The notes: generated by a model from the sequence alone, not told the origin. DNA of 64,000 bases from Luteimonas yindakuii (GCF_004803715.2 NZ_CP039383.2:1922001-1986000), one strand, 5' to 3'; numbered from the stretch's first letter, positions 19,458 through 31,720 are shown. A program made the numbers and translations.

Positions 19458-20411
19458 CTACTTCAGCTTGATCTCGCGCAGGCGTTCCTCGAGGAAGCCG
19501 TGCGCGGTGATGGGCTCGGGATACCGGCTCGGGTTGTCGTCGGTGATCGTCATCGGCAGCACGTCGATGAGGAAATCGGGATTCGGGTGCAGGAAGAACG
19601 GCACCGAATAGCGCGGCTTGCGCGCCTGTTCGCCAGGCGGGTTGACCACGCGGTGGATCGTCGACGGATACACGTGGTTGGTCAGGCGCTGCAGCATGTC
19701 GCCGATGTTGACCACGATGGTGTCGGCGTCCGAGGTGAACGGCACCCACTCGCCGTCGTGCGACTGCACCTCCAGCCCGGCCGCGCTGGCACCGACCAGC
19801 AGGGTGATGAAGTTGATGTCGCCATGCGCGCCGGCGCGCACGTTGGGGATGTCGTCGGCGGTGATCGGCGGGTAGTGGATCGGCCGCAGGATCGAGTTGC
19901 CGTTGTCGGTCTTGTCGGCGAAGAAATGCTCGGGCAGGCCGATGTGCAGCGCCAGCGCCGACAGCACCTGCGAACCCAGCGCATCGAGGCGCTGGTACAG
20001 GCGGTAGCCGTGCTCGCGGAATTCCGGCAATTCCTCCGGCCACAGGTTCGGCGGCATCACGTCGCGGTACTGCGAGTCATCGGGAATCTCTCGGCCGATG
20101 TGCCAGAACTCCTTGAGGTCGAAATGCTTCGAGCCCTTGGCGGTCTCCACGCCGAACGGGGTGTAGCCCCGCGCGCCACCGCTGCCGGGCACGTGGTACT
20201 TCTTCTTGGTGTCTTCAGGCAGCGCGAAGAAGGCCTTGAACGCCGCGTAGGCGGCGTCGATCTCGTCCTGCGCGATGCCGTGGCCGTTGATGCCGGCAAA
20301 GCCCCACTGCCGGTAGGCGGCACCGAGTTCGGCCACGAACGCATCGCGGTCGGCCGGGCTCTGCGGATCGGTGAAACGACGGATATCGAGGGTGGGGATG
20401 CGGGAAGTCAT
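19458..20411 (-). CDS. Isopenicillin-N-synthase-like 2-oxoglutarate/Fe(II) oxygenase
   Basis: A 317-residue non-haem iron oxygenase. It has the DIOX_N part (TLDIRRFTDP ... YRQWGFAGINGHGIA) and a double-stranded beta-helix core. Iron ligands are His and Asp in GAHGDINFITLLVG and the second His in YPSTIHRVVNPPGE. An arginine suited to hold 2-oxoglutarate is in KPRYSVPFFLHP. Members include plant ethylene/gibberellin enzymes and bacterial oxygenases of unknown substrate. It is wedged between glmM (14 bp upstream) and tpiA (110 bp downstream) with no biosynthetic partner, so the substrate is unknown. Confidence 0.88.
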   Translation of the reverse strand: MTSRIPTLDIRRFTDPQSPADRDAFVAELGAAYRQWGFAGINGHGIAQDEIDAAYAAFKAFFALPEDTKKKYHVPGSGGARGYTPFGVETAKGSKHFDLKEFWHIGREIPDDSQYRDVMPPNLWPEELPEFREHGYRLYQRLDALGSQVLSALALHIGLPEHFFADKTDNGNSILRPIHYPPITADDIPNVRAGAHGDINFITLLVGASAAGLEVQSHDGEWVPFTSDADTIVVNIGDMLQRLTNHVYPSTIHRVVNPPGEQARKPRYSVPFFLHPNPDFLIDVLPMTITDDNPSRYPEPITAHGFLEERLREIKLK

Positions 20412-20425
20412 GGCGGTCTACCGGG

Positions 20426-21774
20426 TCAGGAAACGGCCGCCGCACGCACGGCGTCGGCCAGTGAATCGAGGGTGGTCTGCATCAACGTGGCGTCGTCGGC
20501 CTCGACGGTGACACGTACCACGGGTTCGGTACCGGACGGGCGCAGGAAGGCGCGCCCCCTGCCCTGCACGGCCGCCTGTGCCTGCGCCAATGCGGCGAGC
20601 ACCGGAGGCGCTTCGGCGGGCGTGGCGCCGGCGACGGTGGCGACGTTGATGGTGCGTTGCGGATAGCGATGCAGCCCTTCGAGCGCCTGCTGCAGGGTGA
20701 TGCCGCGGCGCTGCAGTACTTCCAGCACCTGCAGCGCGCTGACGATGCCGTCGCCGGTGCTGCTGCGGTCCAGGCACAGCAGGTGGCCGGAGGCCTCGCC
20801 GCCCAGTACGCCGGAATGCTGGACCAGCGCATGGTGCACGTGGCGGTCGCCGACCCTGGTGCGCAGGAACGGAATGCCGCGCTGCTGCAGCGCCTGTTCG
20901 AGCCCGTAGTTGGTCATCAGGGTGCCGACCACCGGCCCCTGCAGGCGCCCGCTGGCCTGCCAGTCCAGGGCAAGGATGTAGACCAGATCGTCGCCGTCGA
21001 CGACGCGGCCATCGTCGGTGACGAACATCACCCGGTCGCCGTCGCCGTCGAACGCGATGCCCAGCGCGGCGCCACACGCCTGCACATGCGCGGCCAGCGC
21101 CTCGGGGTGGGTCGAGCCGACACCGGCATTGATGTTGACGCCGTTCGGCTCGATGCCGATCGCATCGACCTGCGCGCCCAGCTCGCGCAACACCAGCGGA
21201 CCGATCTGGTAGGTCGCGCCATTGGCGCAGTCCATCGCGATGCGCAGGCCATCCAGGTCGAAACCACGCGGCAGCGAGTTCTTGCAGGCCTCGAGGTAGC
21301 GGCCCACCGCGTCGCGGGTGCGCACGGCCTTGCCGAGTTTCTCCGAGGCGACGGTACGGAACGGCTGCTCCAGTGCCGCCTCGATGGCGAGTTCGGTGGC
21401 GTCGTCGAGCTTCTCGCCGTCGGCGGAGAAGAACTTGATGCCGTTGTCGTGGTGCGGGTTGTGCGAGGCGGAAATGACGATGCCGCCGTCGGCGCGCAGC
21501 GAACGGGTGAGGTGCGCGACGGCCGGCGTCGGCATCGGCCCCATCAGCTGCACGTCGACGCCGGCGGCGACCAGGCCGGCTTCGAGCGCCGCCTCGAACA
21601 TGTAGTTGGAGATGCGCGTGTCCTTGCCGATCACCACCAGCGGCTTGCGCCACGCCGGATCGCCCTCGTGCAGCACGTGGCCGTAGGCATTGCCCAGGCG
21701 CAGCACGAAATCGGCGGAGATCGGGCCGACGCCGACCCGGCCACGGATGCCGTCGGTGCCGAAGTACTTCCGGC

Positions 21775-21778
<4 letters not shown>
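20426..21778 (-). CDS. glmM: Phosphoglucosamine mutase
   Basis: Converts glucosamine 6-phosphate to glucosamine 1-phosphate on the way to UDP-GlcNAc for peptidoglycan and LPS. It has 450 residues. It opens with [13 protein letters not shown], has the phosphoserine loop [15 protein letters not shown] (Ser105), the metal loop [12 protein letters not shown], the sugar-binding GGEASGHLL, and [11 protein letters not shown] near the C terminus. Its ATG overlaps the accD stop by 4 bp. Confidence 0.96.
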
Positions 21779-22656
<878 letters not shown>

Positions 22657-22812
22657 ATCGTCGTACTCCGGTGGCGGCCGGCGACAGGCGTCGCGCGGCC
22701 GGGACAAGGGCGCAAGTCTAGCAGGCCGGCGCCCCCTGCCCGGCCCCGGCGGACCTGCGCAAGTCGCTGATTCGCAAGGCTTACTCCGTACGCAGGCGGA
22801 TGCATTCGATGC

Positions 22813-23625
22813 TCAGTCGGCCGCGCCGTCGAGCGCCGCGCGCAGCGGAGCGAAGAATGCCGCGCCGCGTGCGGCGGCATCGGCGGAATCCCGCGCATCG
22901 GCCATCACCGTGACCAGCGCACTGCCGATCACCACGCCGTCGGCGGCATCGGCCAGCGCCGCCACGCCGGCGGCATCGCGGATCCCGAAGCCCGCCACCA
23001 CCGGCGCCGCGGTCCCGGCGCGGATGCCGCGCAGGCGCGCGGCCACGGCGCCGGTGTCGAGTCGATCCGACGCTCCGGTGACTCCGGCAAAGCTGACGTA
23101 GTAGAGATAGCCCTGCGCCTCGGCGAGCAGGCGCGACAGCCGCGCATCGCCGGTGGTCGGCGACACCAGCAGGATCAGCGCCACGCCGTGGGCGGCGAAC
23201 GCCGTGCGGAATTCGCCGGCTTCTTCCGGCGGCAGGTCGACCAGCAACATGCCATCGACGCCCGCAGCGGCCGCATCCGCGGCGAAACGTTCCGGTCCGC
23301 GGATCTCCACCGGGTTGAGGTACCCCATCAGGACCACCGGGGTGTCGGCGTCGCGCGTGCGGAACTCGCGCACGCAGCGCAGCACGTGTGCCAGCCCGCC
23401 ACCGCGCGCCAGCGCGCGTTCGGAGCTGCGCTGGATGGTCGGCCCGTCGGCCATCGGATCGGAGAACGGCACACCGAGTTCGATCACGTCGGCGCCGGCA
23501 CCGACCAGGGCGTGCATCACCGGCACCGTGGCCTCCAGCGACGGGTCGCCGGCGGTGATGAACGGAATCAGGGCCTTGCGGCCTGCAGCGCGAAGTTCGG
23601 CGAACCGGGTATCGATACGGGACAT
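22813..23625 (-). CDS. trpA: Tryptophan synthase alpha chain
   Basis: Cleaves indole-3-glycerol phosphate to indole. It has 270 residues, standard length. The catalytic pair is Glu49 (VIELGVPFSDP) and Asp60 (FSDPMADGPTIQ). Phosphate-binding GFGIRDAAGVAAL and GVVIGSALV are present. It is downstream of trpB by 175 bp and upstream of accD by 156 bp; I saw nothing notable in either gap. Confidence 0.96.
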   Translation of the reverse strand: MSRIDTRFAELRAAGRKALIPFITAGDPSLEATVPVMHALVGAGADVIELGVPFSDPMADGPTIQRSSERALARGGGLAHVLRCVREFRTRDADTPVVLMGYLNPVEIRGPERFAADAAAAGVDGMLLVDLPPEEAGEFRTAFAAHGVALILLVSPTTGDARLSRLLAEAQGYLYYVSFAGVTGASDRLDTGAVAARLRGIRAGTAAPVVAGFGIRDAAGVAALADAADGVVIGSALVTVMADARDSADAAARGAAFFAPLRAALDGAAD

Positions 23626-23800
23626 CGGGAATTCCTGGGGTAGCGCCTGGATGCGGAGTCACGCAGGCAGGCGCGGAGTGAGGCCGGGAGCGATGCGCGG
23701 GCCGGCGGCAGTGGACGCCATGCGGGGGCGCGAGCCGCATCGTCCTGCCCGCGCCCTGCTCTGATCCTCGCCACCGCACGGGTTCGCGGCGGCGCGTTGG

Positions 23801-25013
<1,213 letters not shown>

Positions 25014-25027
<14 letters not shown>

Positions 25028-25697
25028 AGCTCTTTCCCAGTTCGGCGCAGTCGGCCCGTCGCACTTCCTCGACGAACCGGCGCATGAGGTCTCCGTCCTT
25101 CAGCCCGGGCGAACGCTCGATGCCGCTGCTGACGTCCACGCCCCACGGCAGCAGCGCGAGGGCAGCGTCATGCACGTTGTCCGCGGTGAGCCCGCCGGAG
25201 ACGAAGAACGGTGTTTCGATCCCGGGCTTGAGCCGCGACCAGTCGAAGGTCCTGCCCTGCCCGGGCGACTCGCCGGCACCATGGCTGTCGAACAGGAAGC
25301 CGGACGCGCCGGCATAGCGCACGCGCAGGGCGATGAAGTCGACCGCGCCCTGGCCACTGCCCGTGCCCATGGCGATGGCCTTGAGATACGGCAGGCCGAA
25401 GCTGCGGCAGAACGCATCTTCCTCGTTGCCGTGGAACTGCAGCAGCACCGGGCGCACGCGGCGCACGACGTCGCGGACTTCCTCGGAGCTGTTGTCGCGG
25501 AACACGGCCACCGGGCTCACCATCGGCGCGAGCGCCACGCGCATGGCGCGGGCCTCCTCGGCATCGACGCGGCGCGGGCTGTCGGCGGCGAAGATGAAGC
25601 CGACCGCATCCACGCCCAGTTCGCCGGCGAGGCGGACGTCGCCGGGGCGCGTCATTCCACAGAACTTGATGCGCGTGCGGAACAGGGTGCGCTTCAC
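25014..25697 (-). CDS. trpF: Phosphoribosylanthranilate isomerase
   Basis: Third enzyme specific to tryptophan synthesis. It has 227 residues in a beta/alpha barrel. The catalytic cysteine is in [12 protein letters not shown] and the aspartate in [34 protein letters not shown] binds phosphate. The GTG start at 25697 overlaps the truA stop by 4 bp (GTGA). truA-trpF-trpB-trpA-accD is a recurrent gammaproteobacterial order. Confidence 0.96.
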
Positions 25698-26476
25698 TCG
25701 GTGACCTCGTCAGGCAGGCCCCACTCGGGGGGATACAGGGGGCCGACGAAGACCAGCCCCGCCGAAGGTGCGGTCGGGCCGGCCAGCGTGCGGTCGCGTG
25801 CGGCGAGTACTTCGGCGACCCAGGGTTCGGGCCGCTCGCCGGCACCGACTTCCATCAGCGAGCCGACGATGTTGCGCACCATATGATGCAGGAAAGCATT
25901 GGCCTGCACGTCGATGACGATTTCCGCCCCTTCGCGGCGGACCTCGATCCGCTGCAGGTTGCGGCGCGCATGCGTGGCCTGGCAATGCACCGTGCGGAAG
26001 CTGGAGAAGTCGTTCTCGCCCAGCAGCGCCTGCGCGGCGCGGTGCATCGCTTCCGCATCCAGCGCGCGCCGCGACCATGCGAGGTACTGCCGACCCAGCG
26101 CCGGCCGCACCATCCGGTCCAGCAGCCGGTAACGGTAGCGCCGCGCGCGGGCGGAAAAGCGGGCGTGGAAGTCGTCGCGCACGGGGGTACACCAGCGCAC
26201 GGCCACACCCTGCGGCAGGCGCCCGGTGGTGCCGAGCACCCAGGCGCGCGGGTCGCGCACGACGTCGGTGGTGAAATGCACGACCTGGCACAGGCCGTGG
26301 ACGCCGGCATCGGTACGGCCCGCACAGACAGTTTCCACGGCTGCATCGGCCACGCTCGACAGCGCGGCCTCCAGCGCCGCCTGCAGCGTGGGCGGGCCGT
26401 CGGTGCCGGGCTGGCTCAGCCGCTGCCAGCCGAGGAAGGCGGTGCCGTCGTACTCGACACCAAGGGCGAAACGCAT
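25694..26476 (-). CDS. truA: tRNA pseudouridine(38-40) synthase TruA
   Basis: Modifies uridines 38-40 in the anticodon arm of many tRNAs. It has 260 residues. It begins [16 protein letters not shown] and has the catalytic aspartate in [18 protein letters not shown]. Also seen are [15 protein letters not shown] and [23 protein letters not shown] 27 nt upstream suggests a promoter for truA-trpFBA. Confidence 0.96.
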   Translation of the reverse strand: MRFALGVEYDGTAFLGWQRLSQPGTDGPPTLQAALEAALSSVADAAVETVCAGRTDAGVHGLCQVVHFTTDVVRDPRAWVLGTTGRLPQGVAVRWCTPVRDDFHARFSARARRYRYRLLDRMVRPALGRQYLAWSRRALDAEAMHRAAQALLGENDFSSFRTVHCQATHARRNLQRIEVRREGAEIVIDVQANAFLHHMVRNIVGSLMEVGAGERPEPWVAEVLAARDRTLAGPTAPSAGLVFVGPLYPPEWGLPDEVTE

Positions 26477-26503
26477 GGAAATCCCGATCGCTGGCGGACC
26501 GGC

Positions 26504-26509
26504 ATCCTA
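26504..26509 (-). promoter_or_regulatory. Candidate -10 element for truA
   Basis: TAGGAT on the minus strand ends 27 nt before the truA ATG. It lies in the 74-bp gap between the fimV C-terminal frame and truA. No -35 was recognised. Confidence 0.4.
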
Positions 26510-26550
26510 GAACGCGGCGCTGCCCGCGTCATCCGCAGGCGGCGATCGGT

Positions 26551-26817
26551 TCAGGCCAGTTCGCTGAGCAGCTGGGCCGCTTCGCCACGGACCGCGGGCG
26601 TGCCGCAGTCGACGACTTCCAGCAGCAGGGTGCGCGCGGTCTCCACGTCACCGAGTTCGACGTAGGCACGCGCGAGCTCGATGCGCTCCTGGCCTTGCGC
26701 ATCTTCGAGCGCGTCGGCGACCGCTTCGCCATCGCCCACCGGAACGGCCGGTGCCGCTGCCGGTGCCGCGGGAGCGGCGGGCGACGGCATGATGGCCGCC
26801 CTGCGGCTGGCAGTCAT
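26551..26817 (-). CDS. fimV: FimV/HubP C-terminal domain in a separate frame (split gene)
   Basis: Eighty-eight residues from the ATG at 26817, which shares ATGA with the stop of the larger fimV part. After an Ala/Pro-rich linker comes ERIELARAYVELGDVETART and LLLEVVDCG, the TPR-like C-terminal domain that normally ends FimV. It is in the -1 frame relative to the upstream part, so one full-length protein requires a ribosomal -1 shift. The alternatives are re-initiation at the overlap, a real one-base deletion, or a sequence error. A start three residues upstream of the linker (MDPRAEAM) is also possible. GGAGG sits only 2 nt before the ATG, too close for an efficient ribosome site. Confidence 0.7.
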   Translation of the reverse strand: MTASRRAAIMPSPAAPAAPAAAPAVPVGDGEAVADALEDAQGQERIELARAYVELGDVETARTLLLEVVDCGTPAVRGEAAQLLSELA

Positions 26818-28355
26818 GGCCTCCGCGCGCGGGTCCATGGCCGTGGGCGCGGGTCGGTGGCCACCGCGGCTGCCGCAGCCCCGGTCGCGTGCCAGGTCGG
26901 CTTGCCTGGGACCGGCACCGGCGCGGGTGCCGCAGGCGCGGTCGGAACGTCGGCAGGCACAGGGGACACCGAAGGCGCACGGAATGCCGGCTGCCGCCCG
27001 CTGCGGCGGTTGAGCAGCCAGAACAGCAGTGCCCCCACCAGCAGCACGCCCATACCGCCGAGGATCCACGGCAGCGCACCGGTGCCCTCCGCCGCTGCCT
27101 GCTGGTTGCTGGTTTCCAGCCGCTGCTGCGCGGCGGCGAGCTCGCTGTCCTTGAGCGCGATCAGCTGCTGTTGCTGCTGCTGGAGGCGCTCGAGGTCCGC
27201 CAGCCGCGCCTTCAGTTCCTCGACCTCGGCATCGCGCGCGGCGACCGTTTCCTGTGCCTGTTGCAGTTCCTGTCGAAACATGTCGCCCTCGCCACCGGCG
27301 GAAATGCCCGACCGGGTTGCTGCCTGTTGGGTACCGCCCGCTCCGGGCGGCACGATCTCCAGCCGCGCATCCTGCGCCGCCGGCTGCGACGCCACCGCCG
27401 CCTCGCCATCCGCATTGCCATCGGCCGGCGTTGCCGCCGCGTCGGGCAGCGGCGCCGGCTGCGACAGCTCGCGCCAGCGCGCGACCTGCGCGCGGACCTC
27501 GGCGGTCGCCTCGCGCGTGCCGATGCTCAGCGCCTCGTCGCGGTCGGGGATGCGCAACACCGCGCCCTGGCGCAGGGTGTTGATGTTGCCGCCGATGAAG
27601 GCCTCGGGATTGCTCCGCAGCAACGCCAGCATCATCTGGTTGACGCTGACGCTGTCGTCCGGCGCGATCCGCTGCACGATCTGGCTCAGCGTATCGCCCG
27701 CCTGCACGGGACCGTATTCCCCGGGCGTGGAGCGTTGCGTGGTCGCGGCCACCGGCGCGGCGGTCGGCGACGCGGTAGGTGCCGCGACCGCTGCGGCGTC
27801 CGCAGCGGCGGGTGCGGATGCGTCCCCGGATTCGGGCGACACGGGCTGCCCCTCGGCGTCGGCCACCGGCTCGGCTGCGCGCACGATCCGCCCTTCGGTC
27901 GACGGCTGCGTCGGCAACGGGGCCTGGATCGGCGGCTGCGCCGGCGCGGCGATGGTGTCGGGTGCATCGAGCAGCGCGGAATACTCGCGCACCAGCCGGC
28001 CTTGTCCCCAGTCGACCTCGACGAGGAAGGTCAGCAGCGGCTCCCGCACAGGCTGCACGGTGGTGACACGGATGACCGGCCGCCCCTGCGCATCGAGCGC
28101 GACATTGAACTGCAGGTCGGACACCGCGCCCTGCGGCGCCTGCAGGCCGATCCGCGCAAAGGTCTCCGGGGATGCCAGCCGTGCGCGCAGCTGCTGCAGC
28201 TCGGACGGATCGCTGGAAACGACCGGAATTTCCGCCAGCAGCGGTTCGCCGGCCTGCGAGCGAACCTGGATCTGCCCCAGGCCCAGCGCGAACGCGGGCG
28301 CGCAGACGCACAGCGCCAGCAACAGCAGCAGGATGGACTGCCAGATCCTCGACAT
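26814..28355 (-). CDS. fimV: FimV/HubP polar landmark protein, N-terminal part (frame ends before the C-terminal domain)
   Basis: FimV/HubP proteins sit at the cell pole and peptidoglycan and are needed for type IV pilus function and twitching. This part has 513 residues: a signal peptide (1-25, SILLLLLALCVCAPAFA), the conserved N-terminal domain (LGLGQIQVRSQAGEPLLAEI), a LysM/FimV core (about 214-273, YGPVQAGDTLSQIVQRIAPD), a Gln-rich coiled coil (358-420), a membrane helix (428-449) and an Ala/Pro tail. It stops at a TGA instead of running into the cytoplasmic TPR domain, which is encoded at 26551-26817 in another frame. Its locus asd-fimV-truA is conserved with Pseudomonas. It starts 98 bp after asd. 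Confidence 0.85.
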   Translation of the reverse strand: MSRIWQSILLLLLALCVCAPAFALGLGQIQVRSQAGEPLLAEIPVVSSDPSELQQLRARLASPETFARIGLQAPQGAVSDLQFNVALDAQGRPVIRVTTVQPVREPLLTFLVEVDWGQGRLVREYSALLDAPDTIAAPAQPPIQAPLPTQPSTEGRIVRAAEPVADAEGQPVSPESGDASAPAAADAAAVAAPTASPTAAPVAATTQRSTPGEYGPVQAGDTLSQIVQRIAPDDSVSVNQMMLALLRSNPEAFIGGNINTLRQGAVLRIPDRDEALSIGTREATAEVRAQVARWRELSQPAPLPDAAATPADGNADGEAAVASQPAAQDARLEIVPPGAGGTQQAATRSGISAGGEGDMFRQELQQAQETVAARDAEVEELKARLADLERLQQQQQQLIALKDSELAAAQQRLETSNQQAAAEGTGALPWILGGMGVLLVGALLFWLLNRRSGRQPAFRAPSVSPVPADVPTAPAAPAPVPVPGKPTWHATGAAAAAVATDPRPRPWTRARRP

Positions 28356-28453
28356 CACGACTCCCCTCGGGGCACAGACTCTATCCGCGTGCACCGACGC
28401 GGTGCAACGTCGGCCGCCAGGTCGCAGCGATGCGCGCGTGCAACAGAGGTCGT

Positions 28454-29485
28454 TCAACTGCCCTGCCCGGCCACCAGCAACTCGGCGATCTGCACCGCGT
28501 TGAGCGCCGCGCCCTTGCGGATGTTGTCCGACACCACCCACAGGTTGAGCCCGCGCGGATGCGAGATGTCCTCGCGGATGCGGCCGACGTACACCGCGTC
28601 GTTGCCCGAGGCATGGGTGACCGGCGTCGGATAGCCGCCGGGCGACCGGTCGTCGACGACGACCACGCCGGGGGCGGCTTCGAGCAGTTCGCGCGCGCGC
28701 GCTGCGCTGAGCTTGTCGCGCGTTTCGATCGCCACCGCCTCGGAATGGCCGTAGAACACCGGCACCCGCACCGCCGTGGCGTTCACCTGGATGCCGTCGT
28801 CGCCGAGGATCCTGCGGGTCTCCCAGACCAGCTTCATTTCCTCGCGGGTATAGCCGTTGTCCTGGAACTCGTCGATGTGCGGGATCAGGTTGAATGCGAT
28901 CTGCACCGGGAAGCGTTCCGGCTCCGGCGTCTGGAAGCTCAGCAGCGCGGCGGTCTGGCGACCCAGCTCCTCCGTCGCGGCGCGCCCCGCGCCCGACACC
29001 GACTGGTAGGTGGCGACGTTGATGCGCTCGATATGCGCCTCCCGATGCAGCGGGGCGAGCGCCACCAGCATCTGCATGGTCGAGCAGTTGGGGTTGGCGA
29101 TGATGCCGCGCGGGCGCTGGCCGATCGCTTCCGGATTGACCTCGGCCACCACCAGCGGCACGTCGTCGTCGTTGCGGAACGCCGACGAGTTGTCGATCAC
29201 CACCGCACCGGCCGCCGCGAACTTCGGCGCGTACTCGCGCGACACCTCGCCGCCGGCGGAGAACAGCGCGATGTCGATGCCATCGGGATCGAAGCCGGCC
29301 AGCTCCTGCACCAGCACCTCGTCATCGCCGAAATCGACATGACCACCGGCGGAGCGCCCGGACGCGAGTGCCACCAGCCGGCCGACCGGGAACTTCCGCG
29401 CCGCGAGGATGGACAGCATGGCTTCGCCGACGGCACCGGTGGCGCCGACGACCGCGACATTGAAGCGGCGGGGTTGCTCTGACAT
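28454..29485 (-). CDS. asd: Aspartate-semialdehyde dehydrogenase
   Basis: Second step of the aspartate pathway, toward lysine/diaminopimelate, threonine and methionine. It has 343 residues. The NADP fold is VAVVGATGAVGEAMLSIL, the nucleophile is Cys134 in IANPNCSTMQML, and the catalytic histidine is probably in VFYGHSEAVAIET. It lies between aroC and fimV on the same strand, 87 bp after aroC. Confidence 0.96.
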   Translation of the reverse strand: MSEQPRRFNVAVVGATGAVGEAMLSILAARKFPVGRLVALASGRSAGGHVDFGDDEVLVQELAGFDPDGIDIALFSAGGEVSREYAPKFAAAGAVVIDNSSAFRNDDDVPLVVAEVNPEAIGQRPRGIIANPNCSTMQMLVALAPLHREAHIERINVATYQSVSGAGRAATEELGRQTAALLSFQTPEPERFPVQIAFNLIPHIDEFQDNGYTREEMKLVWETRRILGDDGIQVNATAVRVPVFYGHSEAVAIETRDKLSAARARELLEAAPGVVVVDDRSPGGYPTPVTHASGNDAVYVGRIREDISHPRGLNLWVVSDNIRKGAALNAVQIAELLVAGQGS

Positions 29486-29572
29486 GGGGAGTTCTCGAGG
29501 AAGAAAATGGTGATACGTACTGTTCAGACGGCGTGCAACGCCCGCACCGCCGGTAAGCGCAGTGGACGCGAC

Positions 29573-30667
29573 TCAGCCGCCGCCCGGCACGCGTGGCGAC
29601 ACCGCACCCACATCGCCACACTGCGCGCGGTGGCGCAGCGCCTGGTCGATCAGCACCAGTGCCAGCATCGCCTCGCAGATCGGCGTGGCCCGGATGCCGA
29701 CGCAGGGATCGTGGCGGCCGGTGGTGATGACATCGACCACGTTGCCGTCGACGTCCAGCCCCTGCACCGGCAGGCGCAGGCTCGAGGTCGGCTTGAAGGC
29801 GGTGCGCACCACGATCTGCTGGCCGGTGGAAATGCCGCCAAGCACGCCGCCGGCATGGTTGCTGCGGAAGCCCTGCGGCGTCATCACGTCGCGGTGTTCG
29901 CTGCCCTTCTGCGCCACGGCGGCGAAACCGGCGCCGATCTCGACGCCCTTGACCGCGTTGATCGACATCATCGCCGCGGCGAGTTCGGCGTCGAGCTTGC
30001 CGTAGACGGGCTCGCCCCAGCCGGGCGGGACGCCATCGGCCACCACCGTGACCTCGGCGCCGACCGAATCGCCGGACTTGCGCAGCGCGTCCATATAGGC
30101 CTCCAGCGCGGGCACGTCGCCGGCGGCGGGCCAGAAGAACGGATTGGCCTCCACCGCTGCCCAATCGTGGCCGGTGGGTGCGTGTTCGCCGAGGCGCGAC
30201 AGGCAACCGCGGACTTCGACGCCATGGCGCTCGCGCAACCATTTCCGCGCGATCACCGCGGCGGCCACCCGCATCGTGGTCTCGCGTGCCGACGCCCGCC
30301 CGCCGCCGCGCGGATCGCGGATGCCGTACTTCTGCCAGTAGCTGTAGTCGGCGTGGCCCGGCCGGAACTGTCGGGTGATCGCCGCGTAGTCCTTGCTGCG
30401 CGCGTCGGTATTGCGCACCAGCAGCGCGATCGGCGTCCCGGTGGTGACGTCGTCGTAGACACCGCTGAGGATCTCCACCGCGTCGGCCTCGCGCCGCGCG
30501 GAGGTGTGCCGGCTGCGGCCGGTGGCGCGCCGGGCGAGGTCGCGGGCGAAGTCGTCCTCGGCGATGGCGATGCCGGGCGGGCAACCGTCGATCACGCAAC
30601 CGATGGCGGGCCCATGCGACTCGCCGAAGGTGGTGACGCGGAACAGCTGGCCGGTGGTGTTGGACAC
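29573..30667 (-). CDS. aroC: Chorismate synthase
   Basis: Makes chorismate, the branch point for aromatic amino acids, using reduced FMN. It has 364 residues. Signatures are [20 protein letters not shown] at the N terminus, [13 protein letters not shown] and [15 protein letters not shown]. The start is a GTG at 30667, 4 bp after prmB. Confidence 0.96.
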   Translation of the reverse strand: MSNTTGQLFRVTTFGESHGPAIGCVIDGCPPGIAIAEDDFARDLARRATGRSRHTSARREADAVEILSGVYDDVTTGTPIALLVRNTDARSKDYAAITRQFRPGHADYSYWQKYGIRDPRGGGRASARETTMRVAAAVIARKWLRERHGVEVRGCLSRLGEHAPTGHDWAAVEANPFFWPAAGDVPALEAYMDALRKSGDSVGAEVTVVADGVPPGWGEPVYGKLDAELAAAMMSINAVKGVEIGAGFAAVAQKGSEHRDVMTPQGFRSNHAGGVLGGISTGQQIVVRTAFKPTSSLRLPVQGLDVDGNVVDVITTGRHDPCVGIRATPICEAMLALVLIDQALRHRAQCGDVGAVSPRVPGGG

Positions 30668-30671
30668 AGGC

Positions 30672-31631
30672 TCAGAACAGCGCGCCGGGCGCCGCCGCAG
30701 CTGCCATGCCCGCCGCCTGACGCTCGGCAGCCAGTGCCGCGATGCGCGTGTTGTGGGTCACCAGGTCGCGCCGCTCGACCACGAACACGCCCATCTGCCC
30801 GACCTTGAACTCGACCCACGCCAGCGGCAGCTCCGGCAGCAGCGCGTTGACCGCGCGCTCCGAGTCACCGACCTCGCAGATCAGCAGGCCGTGGTCGGTG
30901 AGGTGCAGCGGCGCGTCGCGCAGGATCTTCAGCACCAGGTCGAGGCCGTCATCGCCCGCGCGCAGGCCGAGCTCCGGCTCGTAGCCGTATTCGCGCGGCA
31001 ACGCATCGGTCTCGTCATTGGTGACATAGGGCGGATTGGTGACGATGAGGTCGTAATGCTCGCCCTGCAGGCCGGAGAACAGGTCCGAATGCACCAGGCG
31101 CAGGTTGTCGGCAAGCAGGCGCGCCTTGTTCTCTTCGGCCAGCGACAGCGCCTCGGTGCTGATGTCGGCGGCATCCACCTGCCAGTCCGGGTTGTAGTGG
31201 GCCATCGCGATGCCGATGCAGCCGGAGCCGGTGCACAGGTCCAGCGCGCGGCGCACCTCGCGCCCGCCGAGCCAGGGCTCGAAACCCGACAGGATCAGCT
31301 CGGCGATCGGCGAACGCGGCACCAGCGCCCGGCGGTCGCTCCTGAAGCTCAATCCGGCAAACCACGCCTCACCGGTCAGGTAGGCCGCCGGTACCCGTTC
31401 CTCGATGCGGCGCAGGAACAGCCCGAGCACGTCTTCCTTTTCCGCGAGGGTGACCCGCGCCTGGCCGTACACCGGTGACAGGTCATGCGGCAGGTGCAGG
31501 GCATGCAGGGTCAGCTGGGTGGCTTCGTCGAGCGCGTTGTCGTAGCTGTGGCCAAACGTGAGCCCGGCCGCGTTGAAACGGCTGGCGCCGTAGCGGATCA
31601 GGTCGATGATCGTGTGCAGTTCGTCGGTCAT
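30672..31631 (-). CDS. prmB: 50S ribosomal protein L3 N(5)-glutamine methyltransferase
   Basis: SAM-dependent methyltransferase of the HemK/PrmB family that methylates a glutamine, in PrmB's case on ribosomal protein L3. It has 319 residues from the ATG at 31631 ([19 protein letters not shown]). Key motifs are [16 protein letters not shown] (SAM binding) and the catalytic [12 protein letters not shown]. PrmB rather than PrmC is supported by the N terminus and by the prmB-aroC adjacency. It is divergent from the SCO gene across 89 bp. TATACT at 31682-31687 (minus) is a possible -10. Confidence 0.93.
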   Translation of the reverse strand: MTDELHTIIDLIRYGASRFNAAGLTFGHSYDNALDEATQLTLHALHLPHDLSPVYGQARVTLAEKEDVLGLFLRRIEERVPAAYLTGEAWFAGLSFRSDRRALVPRSPIAELILSGFEPWLGGREVRRALDLCTGSGCIGIAMAHYNPDWQVDAADISTEALSLAEENKARLLADNLRLVHSDLFSGLQGEHYDLIVTNPPYVTNDETDALPREYGYEPELGLRAGDDGLDLVLKILRDAPLHLTDHGLLICEVGDSERAVNALLPELPLAWVEFKVGQMGVFVVERRDLVTHNTRIAALAAERQAAGMAAAAAPGALF

Positions 31632-31720
31632 GCGGGACGCCGCCCGGGTGCGGGCGGCCAGGGGAAGCCGGGTGACCGGAAAGTATATGGGGCGGCGGGT
31701 ATCATGGCGCAAAACCGCCA

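Noticed and set aside
23626-23800. 175-bp gap between trpB and trpA as a possible leader peptide or attenuator
   Set aside because: No Trp-codon run, no convincing hairpin with U-tract and no short ORF with a ribosome site were seen.
26551-28311. 586-codon uninterrupted frame that includes the fimV C-terminal domain
   Set aside because: Only its last 90 or so codons resemble a protein family. The upstream part is an Ala/Arg/Gly-rich shadow of the real fimV frame.
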